NCBI GenBank assembly: GCA_021527695.1
Contig: JAKFAO010000010.1
Location: 682,001 to 746,000, forward strand
Reading direction: 5' to 3'
DNA length: 64,000 nt
Source: Naematelia aurantialba
Taxonomy: Eukaryota; Basidiomycota; Tremellomycetes; Tremellales; Naemateliaceae
Positions 36,185 to 46,146 of this stretch are shown here, piece by piece. The translations under genes were made by a program, and so were the position numbers. The first letter of the stretch is position 1; each line of letters begins with the position of its first letter. Below the pieces are notes generated by a model. The model searched no databases and had not been told where the DNA came from. It saw nothing but the letters and a program-made list of their open reading frames with translations.

Positions 36185-36577
36185 TCATGGTCGTCGTGAG
36201 CGCCAATTCGGCGCGGTCAAGCAGAGCCATGCTGGGTACCGCCCGCGCTCGACGGTGGCTGGGTGTATGTGTTCTCGGGCTTGGGCTCCCCAGCAGTGGC
36301 GCCAGGACTGCGACCTCGCCGCCAGCGCTTCGCGGTACGCTGCCGAGGCTTCCGGCTGCAGCTTGTCCGGACGTCGGGAGAAGAACTCAGTCTGCTGGAG
36401 GCTCCGTGTCAACGCATCAGCGTGGCTCTGACTGCGCGCCGTAGCTTCATTGAAGCGGGCCTTGAAGACAGGATACAGACAATGAGTAGACGGTGGTGAG
36501 CTGCTGCTGCCATCGCCATCGCCGTTGCTGCTGCCGTTGCCGCCGCCGCTGCTGCTGCTACTGGGGTTCTCGCTCAT
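36185..36577 (-). CDS. Small hypothetical ORF, 130 residues
   Basis: Single uninterrupted reading frame from ATG 36577 (MSENPSSSSSGGGNGSSNGD) to TGA 36185. It has a Ser/Gly/Asp low-complexity start, then a more ordinary segment (HCLYPVFKARFNEATARSQS, ALTRSLQQTEFFSRRPDKL, AAYREALAARSQSW). No membrane helix, signal peptide or family recognised. Codon use is GC3-rich like neighbours, but the length is short enough to be chance; the opposite strand is open here too. Keep as tentative. Confidence 0.33.
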   Translation of the reverse strand: MSENPSSSSSGGGNGSSNGDGDGSSSSPPSTHCLYPVFKARFNEATARSQSHADALTRSLQQTEFFSRRPDKLQPEASAAYREALAARSQSWRHCWGAQAREHIHPATVERGRYPAWLCLTAPNWRSRRP

Positions 36578-37081
36578 CTGGTCGGCGTGCAATGTCGTTC
36601 TCTGAGTGGCTGAAAGTGGTCAGACGTGCCAAGTGGCCAAGGCTGGTCGGAGATATTCTTCAGTAGAGAAGCTGCAAGAACAAGTCCGTTCAGTCCGTTC
36701 AGTCGCAGTATATGTATCCGTACATAGAGCCCTCTGCCTCCAAGGGAGGAACTTCGGCCCGAAACAAAGGAGCCTCATGGCTCCTTGTACCATTCAAAGC
36801 CTAGATTTCCAGCTTGCCAGCGTCGGGCTTGGCGTACGTCCTAGTGAAAGGACGAGCCACGATCGTCCAGACCGTCACGAGCGGGCTCCACAACACCTGG
36901 TCAACGGAATGGTCAATGCATACCATCGCTTGGCTGGCACTGCGTCTATGTCTTACTGTATGAGGTTTCTAGTACGCCGCCACCCACTACAGGACATTAC
37001 CCTATATAAGCCTCTAGTGCACCGCCGCCCAGTATTGCCAAACCTTCCTGAAACGCCTTCTGCTGACACTCCTCCTGCCCA
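36578..37081. other. Intergenic, no gene seen
   Basis: About 500 nt. An imperfect duplicate (TCTAGTACGCCGCCACCCA at about 36968 and TCTAGTGCACCGCCGCCCA at about 37012) and TCCGTTCAG twice near 36690. No ORF I would support. Confidence 0.4.
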
Positions 37082-38519
37082 TCACGCCCATGCGAAGAAC
37101 CCAATCTCACTGTTATCGTGACCGGGATCCATAACCTGCACTACAACGGTGCCTCCCTTCTCAACACTATGCGGCGATCCGTCCGCGCAGACGAAGTGTG
37201 ATGCTTCATGTGTCGCGTCCTACAGCCCCTGTCAGCCGCTACGTGCACAGACAAAACGCTTCATTCTCACCGTTGGTGTCCACTCGAATCCGCCACATCG
37301 GAAAGTCTCCACGACGACCTCGCCGTTTCCCTTCATTTCCGCCTCCCCCCCGTCCAAAGGATAGGTAAGATCCACGTGCCCGCCACCTTTGTACGCCCAA
37401 CCCACGACGTGTCGCACACGGACCTTCCACGCCTCCGAGGCAGCTTCCTGCCCTCCAGTGGCCAGGGCCGAGCGTACAGCCGGATCCCGCAGTGGTCGTA
37501 GGATTATTATGTCCATCGTGGGTGGCTCTGCGGGGTCCGGGGGAAGCGTCGCGAGTAGTGGCAAAATCACAAAGGTCGGTTCGAGGCGCGGGGTGAGTGT
37601 TGCCGAGAGGAGATAGGTAAATGGGCCAGGCAGGGTATCTGACTCAGAGGTGAAGGGTGTTGCCCAAGCGCCAGTTGACGGGTCGTACTGCTTGACCTGT
37701 CCACCATGGGGAGGGAGAAGCCGTACGTCCGCTTGAAAGAATACGCCAAGGTTCTGTTCGGCTGCTATCCTGAACCGTTCGAGGCCGGGGTAGGCGGCGC
37801 GGAGCGACTCGGAGTCGGCTAGGATCGCAGCGTGCAATGCAGTGGAGAGCTCAATGTGCGAGGGGATGGGGTCGGAAGTAGACGACGTAGGGGATTGCAA
37901 CGAGGTGAGGGTGATGGGTAGGCGCCGAGGCTCAGTTACTCCCTCGAGAGAAGCGAGCAGGGACGAGAGCTGGTACGGAACGTCTGGGTCGGTAACGCCT
38001 AGGTGCTCGGTCACGTATTTGGCCATTCGTGAAGTCGGTGGCCGAGGGGGCGGAGGGAAGAGGGATGAGAACAGCGCGTTGGCCTGAAGGTGTCAACTGA
38101 GCAGTCATCGTCTCGATTGAGCAGTCAGGGGATGTATCGATACGCACAGTGCCTAGAGGCAGGATGATGAGCTCCCATCGTCCAAGGCCGTCCTTGTCGG
38201 TTTCACGCTCGGCCCCCAGGACACCTTCGATCATTTCATGTGCCGTCCCATCCCCGCCCGCTACGACGACCTTGAAAGGCGGCGCGTTGCCGAGCAGCAG
38301 TTCGGCACCAATACGCCCGGCATCTCGAACGCCTTTCGTCTCGTGAAGCTGGAAGGGCAGCCCAAGTTTGTCCAGCAGAGGCACGACGTATTTCTGGACG
38401 ACTGCACGGCTTTGTCAGCAGTTTTCCGCCAAAGCCAAAGTGAGAGGAGGCTGCTTACATTCTGGCGCCTTGCCTTGGCCCGCAACAGGATTTACAATCA
38501 AGTGGTATCGCGCTGACAT
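37082..38519 (-). CDS. Lipid kinase with diacylglycerol/sphingosine-kinase catalytic domain
   Basis: Cytosolic lipid kinase of the DAGK_cat superfamily; I cannot separate a sphingoid-base kinase from a diacylglycerol kinase. ATG at 38519 (MSARYHLIVNPVAGQGKAPE) has the family's N-terminal NPxxG motif. The nucleotide-binding loop VVVAGGDGTAHEMIEGVLG follows, then ELIILPLGTANALFSS (the GT(A/G)N motif). A variable substrate-binding half comes next (LERFRIAAEQNLGVFFQADV, LSATLTPRLEPTFVILPLLA). The end of the beta-sandwich is VDLTYPLDGGEAEMKG, ETFRCGGFEWTPT and, after an intron, DATHEASHFVCADGSP with GTVVVQVMDPG. TGA at 37082-37084. The apparent stop near 37232 is inside that last intron. Short for a Lcb4-type enzyme, with no extra N-terminal regulatory domain. 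Confidence 0.82.
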
Positions 38520-38937
38520 TTTGACAAGTGACAGGGAAGTTTAGGCTGGAGACGATGGCTTCTATACAGATTGTCGCCGAGGTGGTCTGGCCGAGGCGAG
38601 CCACACGGTCGAGGGGATGAGGCGTCTCTAGCGTCTGCCGCTTTCCAGTAGATGTGCTTTCCCTCTTCGCTGGTGAGTGTGTACCAATGACTTGGAGAGG
38701 ATGATGTCTAATGCATCATGGCTGCTCCATGCATATCATGGCTCTCCATCGGCCTTCTGCCTCTCCATTTTGCGCCATCTCACGACTGGAGTACCTCCAC
38801 CTGCTGCCACGTGGTGCACTGCCACAGCGAGGAATAAATTAAATCCCGTCAAACCCCGCTCGCGAAACGACGGCCAACTTTTTGCTCGACAGCAACCAAA
38901 AAGTAGCCTTTGTCCATCTTCAAGCCCATCGACAAAA
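38520..38937. promoter_or_regulatory. Divergent promoter region lipid kinase / RPS14
   Basis: A 418-nt gap. A short AT-rich element (AATAAATTAAAT, 38832-38843) about 100 nt before the RPS14 ATG may be part of the core promoter. The GCATCATGGCT/GCATATCATGGCT pair near 38710-38745 is an imperfect direct repeat. Confidence 0.4.
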
Positions 38938-39662
38938 ATGGTCAGTACGCTGTCGCAGCGATCTGAGCATCGTGCTGACGTCTCTGGCAGCCTCCCAAGA
39001 AGGTCCGAACCACTCAGGAGCAGGCTGCCGTCTCCCTCGGCCCCACGGTCAGCGAGGGCGAGAACGTCTTTGGCGTCGCTCACATCTTTGCGTCGTGAGT
39101 GGTCACACCCTAATTTTCTGGCCTTGCTGCACCCTCACGCTGCCTCCTCTGTACACGAATCTGGAAATGTGTTGAACACAGTCTCTGACGCGTGCAGCTT
39201 CAACGACACCTTTGTCCACGTTACCGACCTGACTGGCAAGGAGACCATCTCCCGTGTCACTGGCGGCATGAAGGTCAAGGCTGACCGTGACGAGTCTTCG
39301 GTGGGTGTCTCTCCCTCCTCTGCCTGTCCGGAATGCAAGCCATCGCACGATTCCTCTTCACGCCCTCTCTTTGTCTTTACCTTTGTCTTGATCGCCATAT
39401 ACTAACTCTGCCCCAGCCATACGCCGCCATGTTGGCCGCACAGGACGTGGCCGCCAAGTGCAAGGAAGTCGGCATCACCGCGCTGCACATCAAGCTCCGC
39501 GCCACCGGCGGAACCGGCACCAAGCAGCCCGGCCCCGGCGGCCAGGCCGCGCTCCGTGCCCTCGCGCGTGCAGGCATGAAGATCGGCCGTATCGAGGACG
39601 TCACGCCCATCCCCTCCGACTCGACCAGGAGGAAGGGCGGTAGGCGCGGTAGGCGTCTGTAG
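38938..39662 (+). CDS. RPS14: 40S ribosomal protein uS11 (S14)
   Basis: Small-subunit platform protein. Exons 38938-38940 (the ATG codon alone), 38991-39094, 39198-39300 and 39417-39662. Protein: [98 protein letters not shown] and the universally conserved basic end [14 protein letters not shown]. Length (about 151 residues) is normal. An intron directly after the start codon is a common ribosomal-gene arrangement. I looked for C/D-box snoRNA boxes in the three introns and found none convincing. Confidence 0.97.
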
Positions 39663-40200
39663 TTGGCTAGTTGGCTCGTACCCCTCTTGCCTTCCTTCCC
39701 TTGCCCGAGAAACGAATTTATCGGATCCACTGCGCCGACTGGCTTGGTCGATGTTTGCGTATTGGGTATGCGGTTGGGACTGGGAATGGGTGCGGTCGAC
39801 AGGCTGGCGAGATGCCAAACTTTATCGTCGCGGACAGAGCACGCAGTCGGTCTTCTATCTTACATAGCGAGATGACAGATTCCGTGGCTCGTCATGCTCG
39901 CTCGCCATCTATCTGCTGCACCGATCGTCCAGCTCAAACCATTGACTCAAGTTTGAGACTCTCTATACGGAGTTTGCTAATTTTCTAATTTCTGCCTGCT
40001 GTCTCTATCCACACTGCACGCCAGACGTTTGTTAGTACTCATGACTCATTCTTATGCATGGCTCTACATGGGATGCTTGCATGTGAGACATCTACTACAG
40101 GAATTGTGCAAAACTCGGCACCTCCACATCGCGTCAAGCAATGCTCTGAACACCTCAGGACGGCTCTGATGGCTCGCCAGTCGCTTGCTCACCAGTCGAC
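39663..40200. other. Intergenic, convergent 3' ends
   Basis: About 540 nt between RPS14 and the secreted-protein gene; no ORF or RNA gene supported. The AT-rich part at 39950-40000 probably contains a polyadenylation region. Confidence 0.45.
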
Positions 40201-41874
40201 TTAGTCAGAGCCACCAGTCGAAGTTCCGTCCACTGCATCCGAGGCCGTCGACGACGTCGTGTTCGTTATGGTGCTGCCCACATCGTCGGCCGTACCACTG
40301 GCGACTGCGCTATCGGCAGTCGACGCCGTGCTGTCCACTGCAGAAGCGGCAGTGTTAGCGCTAGCTGAAGAGGCGGCTGATCCAATGGTGTCGACCGACG
40401 ACGCATTCCCCGCGACAGCCGCAGCGCCATCGGCCGTAGTGTCATTGGCGGAGGTGGAGGTGGTAGTGGTGGTCGTTGCCGTGGTGTTGGCAGACGAGTC
40501 GGCCGCCAATGTATCGGCGCACGCAGCAGCGGCGACCGCAGCAGCATTCTCATGGCCTTTGTGGTGTCTCTTGAACCACTGCATCGAACGCAGCGCGTTC
40601 GTCGCTGTAGAAGCACCACTCGCACCTGCGTCAGCCGCACCGGTCGAGATCGTGTTGTCCCCGACGGAAGAAGCTGACACTGCAGCGGTGCTGTTCGATG
40701 CGGCGGCACAAGCAGCGGCTGCGGCCGTATTGGCCTTGTCCTTGCCCTTGTGTTTCCGCGCTTGCAATGCCAGCGACCGAGTGGAGACTGTCGTATTGGA
40801 AGTGAACGCGCCACCGGCGACCCCTTGCGCGGGCTGGCCCGCCGCAGCCGTATCGAGCTTGACGTTACTGTCGAGTTTTGTCTATGCCATCAGCCGGGTC
40901 TCCCGCTAGAGTCAGAGGCAGTTTTTTAAGAGAGGATATACCAGCGAAGTTCTCACTGAACTGAGGTTTGGGGGGAGAGACGCAAGGGTCGCGACACGAC
41001 ATGACGTGTGGGACTGCGTACGGCGGAAACAGGGGAAAAGGCGAAGACGACATACCTGCTCAGCGTCGATATCGCTCTGCGTGTCCTTGCCCTGCGCTTG
41101 CTGGATGGCGAGCGCTTGGATCTCGCCAGTAAGCTTCAACACCCTGCAGTCTCTCAGCAACCGCTCAGCGCCTTGTACCATTTCGCAATTCGAGTCTCGA
41201 TTCAGACGCCTAGACAGATACAGAGAAGGAAGAGGCACGCACTTGTTTTTGATTTTGCCGTTCTGCAAGGCGGTGGCGGTATCACCGCTGGCAGCGTCGA
41301 TAGCGGGATCGAACTGCGCCGTCTCGGCTGTCTCTGCGGCCTACAAGCGGGTCAGCTACGTCTACTGGCAGGGACAGAGGGGCATGGGATAGAGGGGGCA
41401 AGGGGTAGGCGGGAAGAGAGAAGGGGACAAAGGGAGGAGATCAGAGGGAGGAGCGAGAAGCAAGGTGGCGAGGATGGCCCCTCACCTCTCGCATAGTCTG
41501 GACATTCTTCAAGCTCGTCGCGTCGATGGTCGACAGATCGCACCCATCGAACGGATCAACAAACACCGCGTTCGCTTGCGTCTGCGCATCCCCAGCCGTT
41601 CCATCCGAGATTTGGAAATCTCTATTTCGCAAGATATCAGCTCACCACCCTCTGAATACGAGATGAATTTGAGAGGAATTGGAGATGCATATGAGAGGAA
41701 TACGAGATAAATATGAGAGGAATACGAGATGAATATGAGAGAAGGACGAGACGAGACGCACGCATAGTCTTGGAGCGCAAAGGCGAGGCAGGTTACATTC
41801 GCCCTCTTGACTGGACTGCTGGCCACCAGTGCCAACAGCGGGAGGAGGGAGACGAGGTAGCTGTGGGCATGCAT
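40201..41874 (-). CDS. Secreted protein with conserved helical module and Ala/Ser/Thr-rich tail
   Basis: ATG at 41874 starts a clear signal peptide (MHAHSYLVSLLPLLALVASS) followed by PVKR, a Kex2-like dibasic site. The mature part begins ANVTCLAFALQDY, then ADFQISDGTAGDAQTQANAV, FVDPFDGCDLSTIDATSL, VQTMRE, AAETAETAQFDPAIDAASG, ALQNGKIKNKVLKLTGEIQA, AIQQAQGKDTQSDIDAEQ and DSNVKLDTAAAGQPAQGVAG. I recall similar basidiomycete secreted proteins of unknown function, but no named domain. The C-terminal third (40201-40790) is almost only Ala, Ser, Thr, Val and Asp, fitting O-glycosylation. There is no hydrophobic C-terminal GPI signal, so it is probably released or wall-associated. Exon joins (five exons) keep frame. 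The intron at about 41630-41765 carries a minisatellite. Confidence 0.75.
41395..41475. repeat. G/A-rich tract in an intron of the secreted-protein gene
   Basis: Nearly pure purine tract on the + strand (GGGGGCAAGGGGTAGGCGGG, GAAGGGGACAAAGGGAGG), lying in the intron between VQTMRE and AAETAE. In the transcript it is a long pyrimidine tract. Confidence 0.7.
41640..41755. repeat. 22-nt minisatellite inside an intron of the secreted-protein gene
   Basis: Unit close to TATGAGAGGAATACGAGATA, about four copies with point changes (AATTTGAGAGGAATTGGAGATG at the left). Entirely inside the first intron of the gene. The period is about 22 nt, not a multiple of three. Confidence 0.85.
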
Positions 41875-42330
41875 TTCGGCGTCCTGTGGAGAAGAGATTG
41901 TGTTGGAGAAGAGTGCAGGGTACGTAGGTACGTATAAAATGATCGCGGACCAAGAGAAAGGGTCGTCAGCACCCGGCTCGACGATGAAGTAACGCAGAAG
42001 ACGAGCTGTTGGTGGATGCCACAGCACCAGATAGACAATGGTTGGTCAGTACTTATACAGTAGGCGTCAGACATCAATGAATGGGGATCTCCTCTTGCTA
42101 GCAACCACGTCTCAGTGTGACACAAGACCATCACCACGCGATGGTAGTGTCGAAGACGACCGTCGCTCCCAGCTTGGACCGTCGTCGATGACAGTTTGAC
42201 CCTTGCGACGCTTGACAACCGCCGTTGCGACGCGTCGTCAGCCACCTTCATCAGTCCTTTCGTCAGACCGTTGGCTCATCAACCGCCGTCAGCATGACGA
42301 CAAACAAGTTCTGCATACACTTGACAACCC

Positions 42331-44372
42331 TCAAACTCTTCGTTTCACCTTGACTCCCCCGACAACTCCCTTCTTCGGCCGACCCTGCGCATCCGCGACG
42401 CCCAGAATCTCAGTTACGCTCTTCGTTTTCTCCAATCGCCTATTTTCCTGATTCTTGACTGGCGAAAGCGGCGGTCGCTCCGGACTCGACACTGCCAGAT
42501 TAATGACACTGTCCGGCGGTGCTGGTCTCTTGAAGAGTTTCCGGGAGTCGCTGCCGTCGAGTGAGGTGGCGAAGGGATTCACCGGTGCGCGGTGCTCTGG
42601 AGACGACGCATCGACCAGTATTCGATCATCCAGCACCACATCATGCTGGTCGTAATGGTCGCTAGAGGGGGAAAAGTATTTGCTGTGGGCTTTGGAATGA
42701 GAAGTTTTCTGCTTCTTGGGCAAAACAAATGGATTATCGAGGCTGAATGAGAAAGTCCGTGCGGTCCCTTTGGACGGTCCGGCGCGGCTCGATGGGGCAG
42801 AACGAGAAGTATGACGAGGCGGAAGTATGACCAGCGAGTCGTCGGGGGTATTCGCCATGTCCACATGTAGGGACTGATTTCTCGCCTCCTCAGTCCCCCG
42901 TTTTGCACTGAAATCGAGGGGCGGGGCCATCTCCTGGACGCTCAACTCAGTAGAACCACCGTCTGGGTCGGGAGAACGTGGCAAAGACGCAGATGAGTGC
43001 CGGGTGGAATCTTCATATGCTCGTTGTGGAACTATACGGCTCGAACCTTGCTGTTGGAGATTTGCCTTGAGACGAGCGTTCTCATTTTGTAGTTCTTCGA
43101 ACTGCGCCTTTAACGCTTTACGAGACTCGGCCTAAGGTCATGAGTTTGATTCTCATTTCCTGAAGACAAAAGCCCACCTTGGCCTGGTACACTCTCAAGA
43201 GCTTCGTCCGCTCGAGCAGTGTCGTTCGCAAGGCCTGTTGCTCGTCTTGTTCTCGCCTCAATTCGCTGCATCGTCAGACACATCTGCACTCGATCTGACT
43301 CAACACGCACCTCGTCACTTCGGCCATGCGTTTCTCCGTCTCCCGTTCCCGCTCTTCCATCGCCTTTCGACTGGCTCGCCTGGCAACTTGTGCCTTTTCC
43401 AATTCTCTTTGAATGATTTCGCTCTCCTTCTGGATTTCTTGGATCCGCTTATCCGTCTTTGCACGCTCAGTAGCTAAAGCCCTTTGTATCTCCAGCGGAA
43501 CGATATTGCGCATTGTATTCTGCACTTGCTGCTCAACCTTGCGCTTCTCGCGGCGCAGATGCTCAATCTCGGCCTGGAGCTGCGGGATCACTGGATTGCT
43601 TTCGATGCAGGAGCGCAGGCTGTTCAGCGCCGCTGTGAGGCCTCCCACATACGTCTAGGTCTTGTTAGCCGTACAGTCACATGAGAAGAGGCACCACACC
43701 TTCAGACCGGTGACCGCCTTTTCCGAGATGACATCCTCTTGCAGCCTTCCTGCCCGAGCCATCATTCCTTCCACATCCTCGCTCATACTCTCTGCACCTA
43801 GAGCCTTGACCTCTTCACCCAAACCTCTGGCGCGCCTCGCCATCCCAAGTATCTCCTTATCCCTGTCCCTGGTCCTGATGTTGCCCGGCCGCACAGAGGC
43901 CCTGAAAGGCGAAGAACCATACTGGCTACTGGCTCCAAAGTTGTCTTCCCCTCCGAAGTTAATAAACAAGCGATGGATAGTCGGTTCTCCCGTCTCTGGG
44001 TCGGCGTAGCATTCCGCGCGGCAGGATGGGCACTCTGCAGGTGCTTCAGAGGGAGTCGGAGTGTCTCCACGTTCGTTCCGCAGTCCATGTTCGCGGGCGT
44101 TGACAACGTATTGCACGGCTTGGGTTTTGAACCACTCCAAAAGACATTTTTCGTGGAAGACATGACCTGCCCATGAGTTAGCACAATGTTGTGTGATCGA
44201 GAAATGAGATTTGAGCCGACGCCAGGGCTTCAAGGACAGCCGTGGAACAAACGAGCTCACCACAGTCCGGCGCTGCTATTGGTAGGACCTCCTCGAGGTC
44301 ATCGCGCAGGTTGAAGAGCGTATCCATGCATATCGCACAACAGACCTCGTCGAGCCGCTGGCGACGCGACAT
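42331..44372 (-). CDS. RING-finger coiled-coil protein, TRAIP-like E3 ligase candidate
   Basis: ATG at 44372 (MSRRQRLDEV). The RING starts CCAICMDTLF; after an intron it continues GHVFHEKCLLEWFKTQ and, after an insert of about 45 residues, CPSCRAECYA. This gives a complete C-x2-C, C-x-H, H-x2-C and C-x2-C ligand set. Coiled coil next (IPQLQAEIEHLRREKRKVEQ, TERAKTDKRIQEIQKESEII, RKALKAQFEELQNENARLKA). The C-terminal half is disordered, Ser/Pro-rich and basic (PHRHT-type segments, FVLPKKQKTSHSK), ending GGVKVKRRV, TGA 42331. N-terminal RING plus coiled coil plus disordered basic tail is the layout of TRAIP/NOPO ligases acting in replication stress. I see no certain PIP box, and the long RING insert is unusual, so the assignment is tentative. 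Confidence 0.72.
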
Positions 44373-44689
44373 GTTGGCGGCGGCAGCACAAGGTCAATCG
44401 AGACCCAAAGATTCTCGTCCGGTGCTTGAGCAGGCGAACACCGTCACCCAAAAGTCATCTAGAGACTCCTCTGGACGGCCGACGTCCAGGATGAGGTATG
44501 CTGTGTCCCCCAAGAGACGCTGTTGCTGGTATTTGAGAAAGCAGAAAATCAAAGTCAAAATGCCCCGACGCGTTCGTTTGTTTCTGATCGCAGTGGAGCC
44601 CCACAGGAGAGCGGAACCAAATACCTTTGGCCCAAGGCGGCCTTGACGATGGTTTCAACGTTGACCTCGTCCAGAGCGGGAGCGTCAAC
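44373..44689. promoter_or_regulatory. Divergent promoter region RING protein / PQ-loop protein
   Basis: A 317-nt gap; no ORF. A short AT-rich stretch at 44540-44565 (AGAAAGCAGAAAATCAAAGT) is the only compositional feature. Confidence 0.4.
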
Positions 44690-46080
44690 ATGTATAGCCC
44701 GCCGCCAGATCCCTCACAGTGCAGTGAAGTGAGCTACTCTACTTGAGGGAGACGTCGTTCCGCCGCTGATACCCACAGACACATGATGTGGCCACACTCG
44801 TGCTCTCACTTGGCCTCTGCTCGGGTCTGGTCATCAGCTACCTGCCACAGGTGAGTCGCTTTTTGAATGTACCCGAGGACCTCCCTGTCAGCTGGAGTGC
44901 TTAAGTATATAGCACATCCGGATCATCCGCGCAGGAACGTCCGAGGGCTTCTCCCCAGTACGTCGCCTCCTCTCTGCTTGTCCTCCAGCCGTTGACAGCT
45001 TGAACAGTGGTACCTCCTTCTAGGCGCGACGTCATCGGCATCAGGCATGCTAAACCTCCTGATCGTGCAATGGCCACTATTCCAGTGCTGCCGTATTATT
45101 GTGAGCCCGTTTGATCCTCCAGGAGGCGCTCCGCTCACCATCGACCAGAGTGCTGGACGGTGTTTCGAGTCTCTGCTAGGTTTCTACCAAGTCACCCTGC
45201 AATGGCTGCTTTTCACCATCATGTGAGATCTTCCTTCAGACGAGGAATATCGTGACTGGGTAATCTTATTGTTCTCAGACTCGTGCTCTACCTGTGCTAC
45301 TTCCCGGCACACCTGAAGTATCAGCGTACCTTGCCGTTCTCCGCGCAAGTTGACTACGGCACAATCGCGAGCTCGACCACCGACACCCCGGAATCAGGCA
45401 GTAATATCATCCCGGCCGACGTGAACGGAGTGACCAAGGCTGTCAAAGCAAAACTGAGCACGACACCTGAATGGCGCCTCGCATTGGTCCTCGGCGTCGT
45501 CGTTGCTCTCCACCTGTAAGCTTAAGCATCCCCCCCAGTCGAACGTGTTCCAATTAGCTGACCATATGCAGTGGATTGCTAGCCCTGCTTTCACTGACCT
45601 TACTTTTCGTTCTACCTCCAAGCACCCCCCCACACCCCCTGTTGCGGTACCTTGCCACCTTCCTCGGTGTATCCGCCACGATGCTTGCGGTACTGCAATA
45701 CGCGCCGCAGATATACAAGACCTACCGGGCCCGGCTGGTTGGCGCTCTCAGTCTCGGCACGATGGCGATACAGGTACCCGGCAGTGTACTGTTCGTTCTC
45801 AGCCTCGTCTTCCGTCCCGGCACAGACTGGACCAGTTGGCTAGCCTACGCTGTCACCGGCTTGATGCAGGGCGCCTTACTGGTGAGTTTTACCACCTTGG
45901 CCTCGAACGTCTCGCACCAATTCTCTTATCATGGGCACATCACTGATCGAGAACAAGGTGATTTGCTTGGTATGGAGAAGGCGGCAGCGAAAATTGGGGA
46001 TCGACGATTTCGGTCTTCCGATTCCAGGCGGACCGAGTGGGGAGACTAGCGCCCTGTTGCCACCAGAGGAAGAGGACTGA
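44690..46080 (+). CDS. PQ-loop repeat membrane transporter
   Basis: Seven-helix PQ-loop family (cystinosin, vacuolar basic amino-acid exporters such as Ypq1-3). ATG 44690 (MYSPPPDPSQCSE). PQ motif 1: LCSGLVISYLPQHIRII, followed by GTSEGFSPWYLLLGA. PQ motif 2: AVLQYAPQIYKTYRARLVGA with LSLGTMAIQVPGSVLF. Other helices: GMLNLLIVQWPLFQCC, QWLLFTIILVLYLCYFP, LALVLGVVVALHLGLLALLS and WLAYAVTGLMQGALLVICLV. A cytosolic acidic C-terminus with a LLPP element (ETSALLPPEEED) resembles a dileucine-type sorting signal to the vacuole. That part is inference. TGA 46078-46080. About eight short introns. Substrate cannot be told from sequence. Confidence 0.88.
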
Positions 46081-46146
46081 GGATCGCGGTGCTGTTGTTT
46101 GGACATTTTGAGCGGCTTAACAGACTATATGCATGGAAGCTCTCTT

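Noticed and set aside
37232..37270. C-terminus of the lipid kinase at ARSG
   Set aside because: A GTGAGA donor follows TPT, and the next exon (DATHEASHFVCADGS..) supplies the conserved final strands.
38941..39416. Intronic snoRNA in RPS14
   Set aside because: I looked for C (RUGAUGA) and D (CUGA) boxes in suitable spacing and found none.
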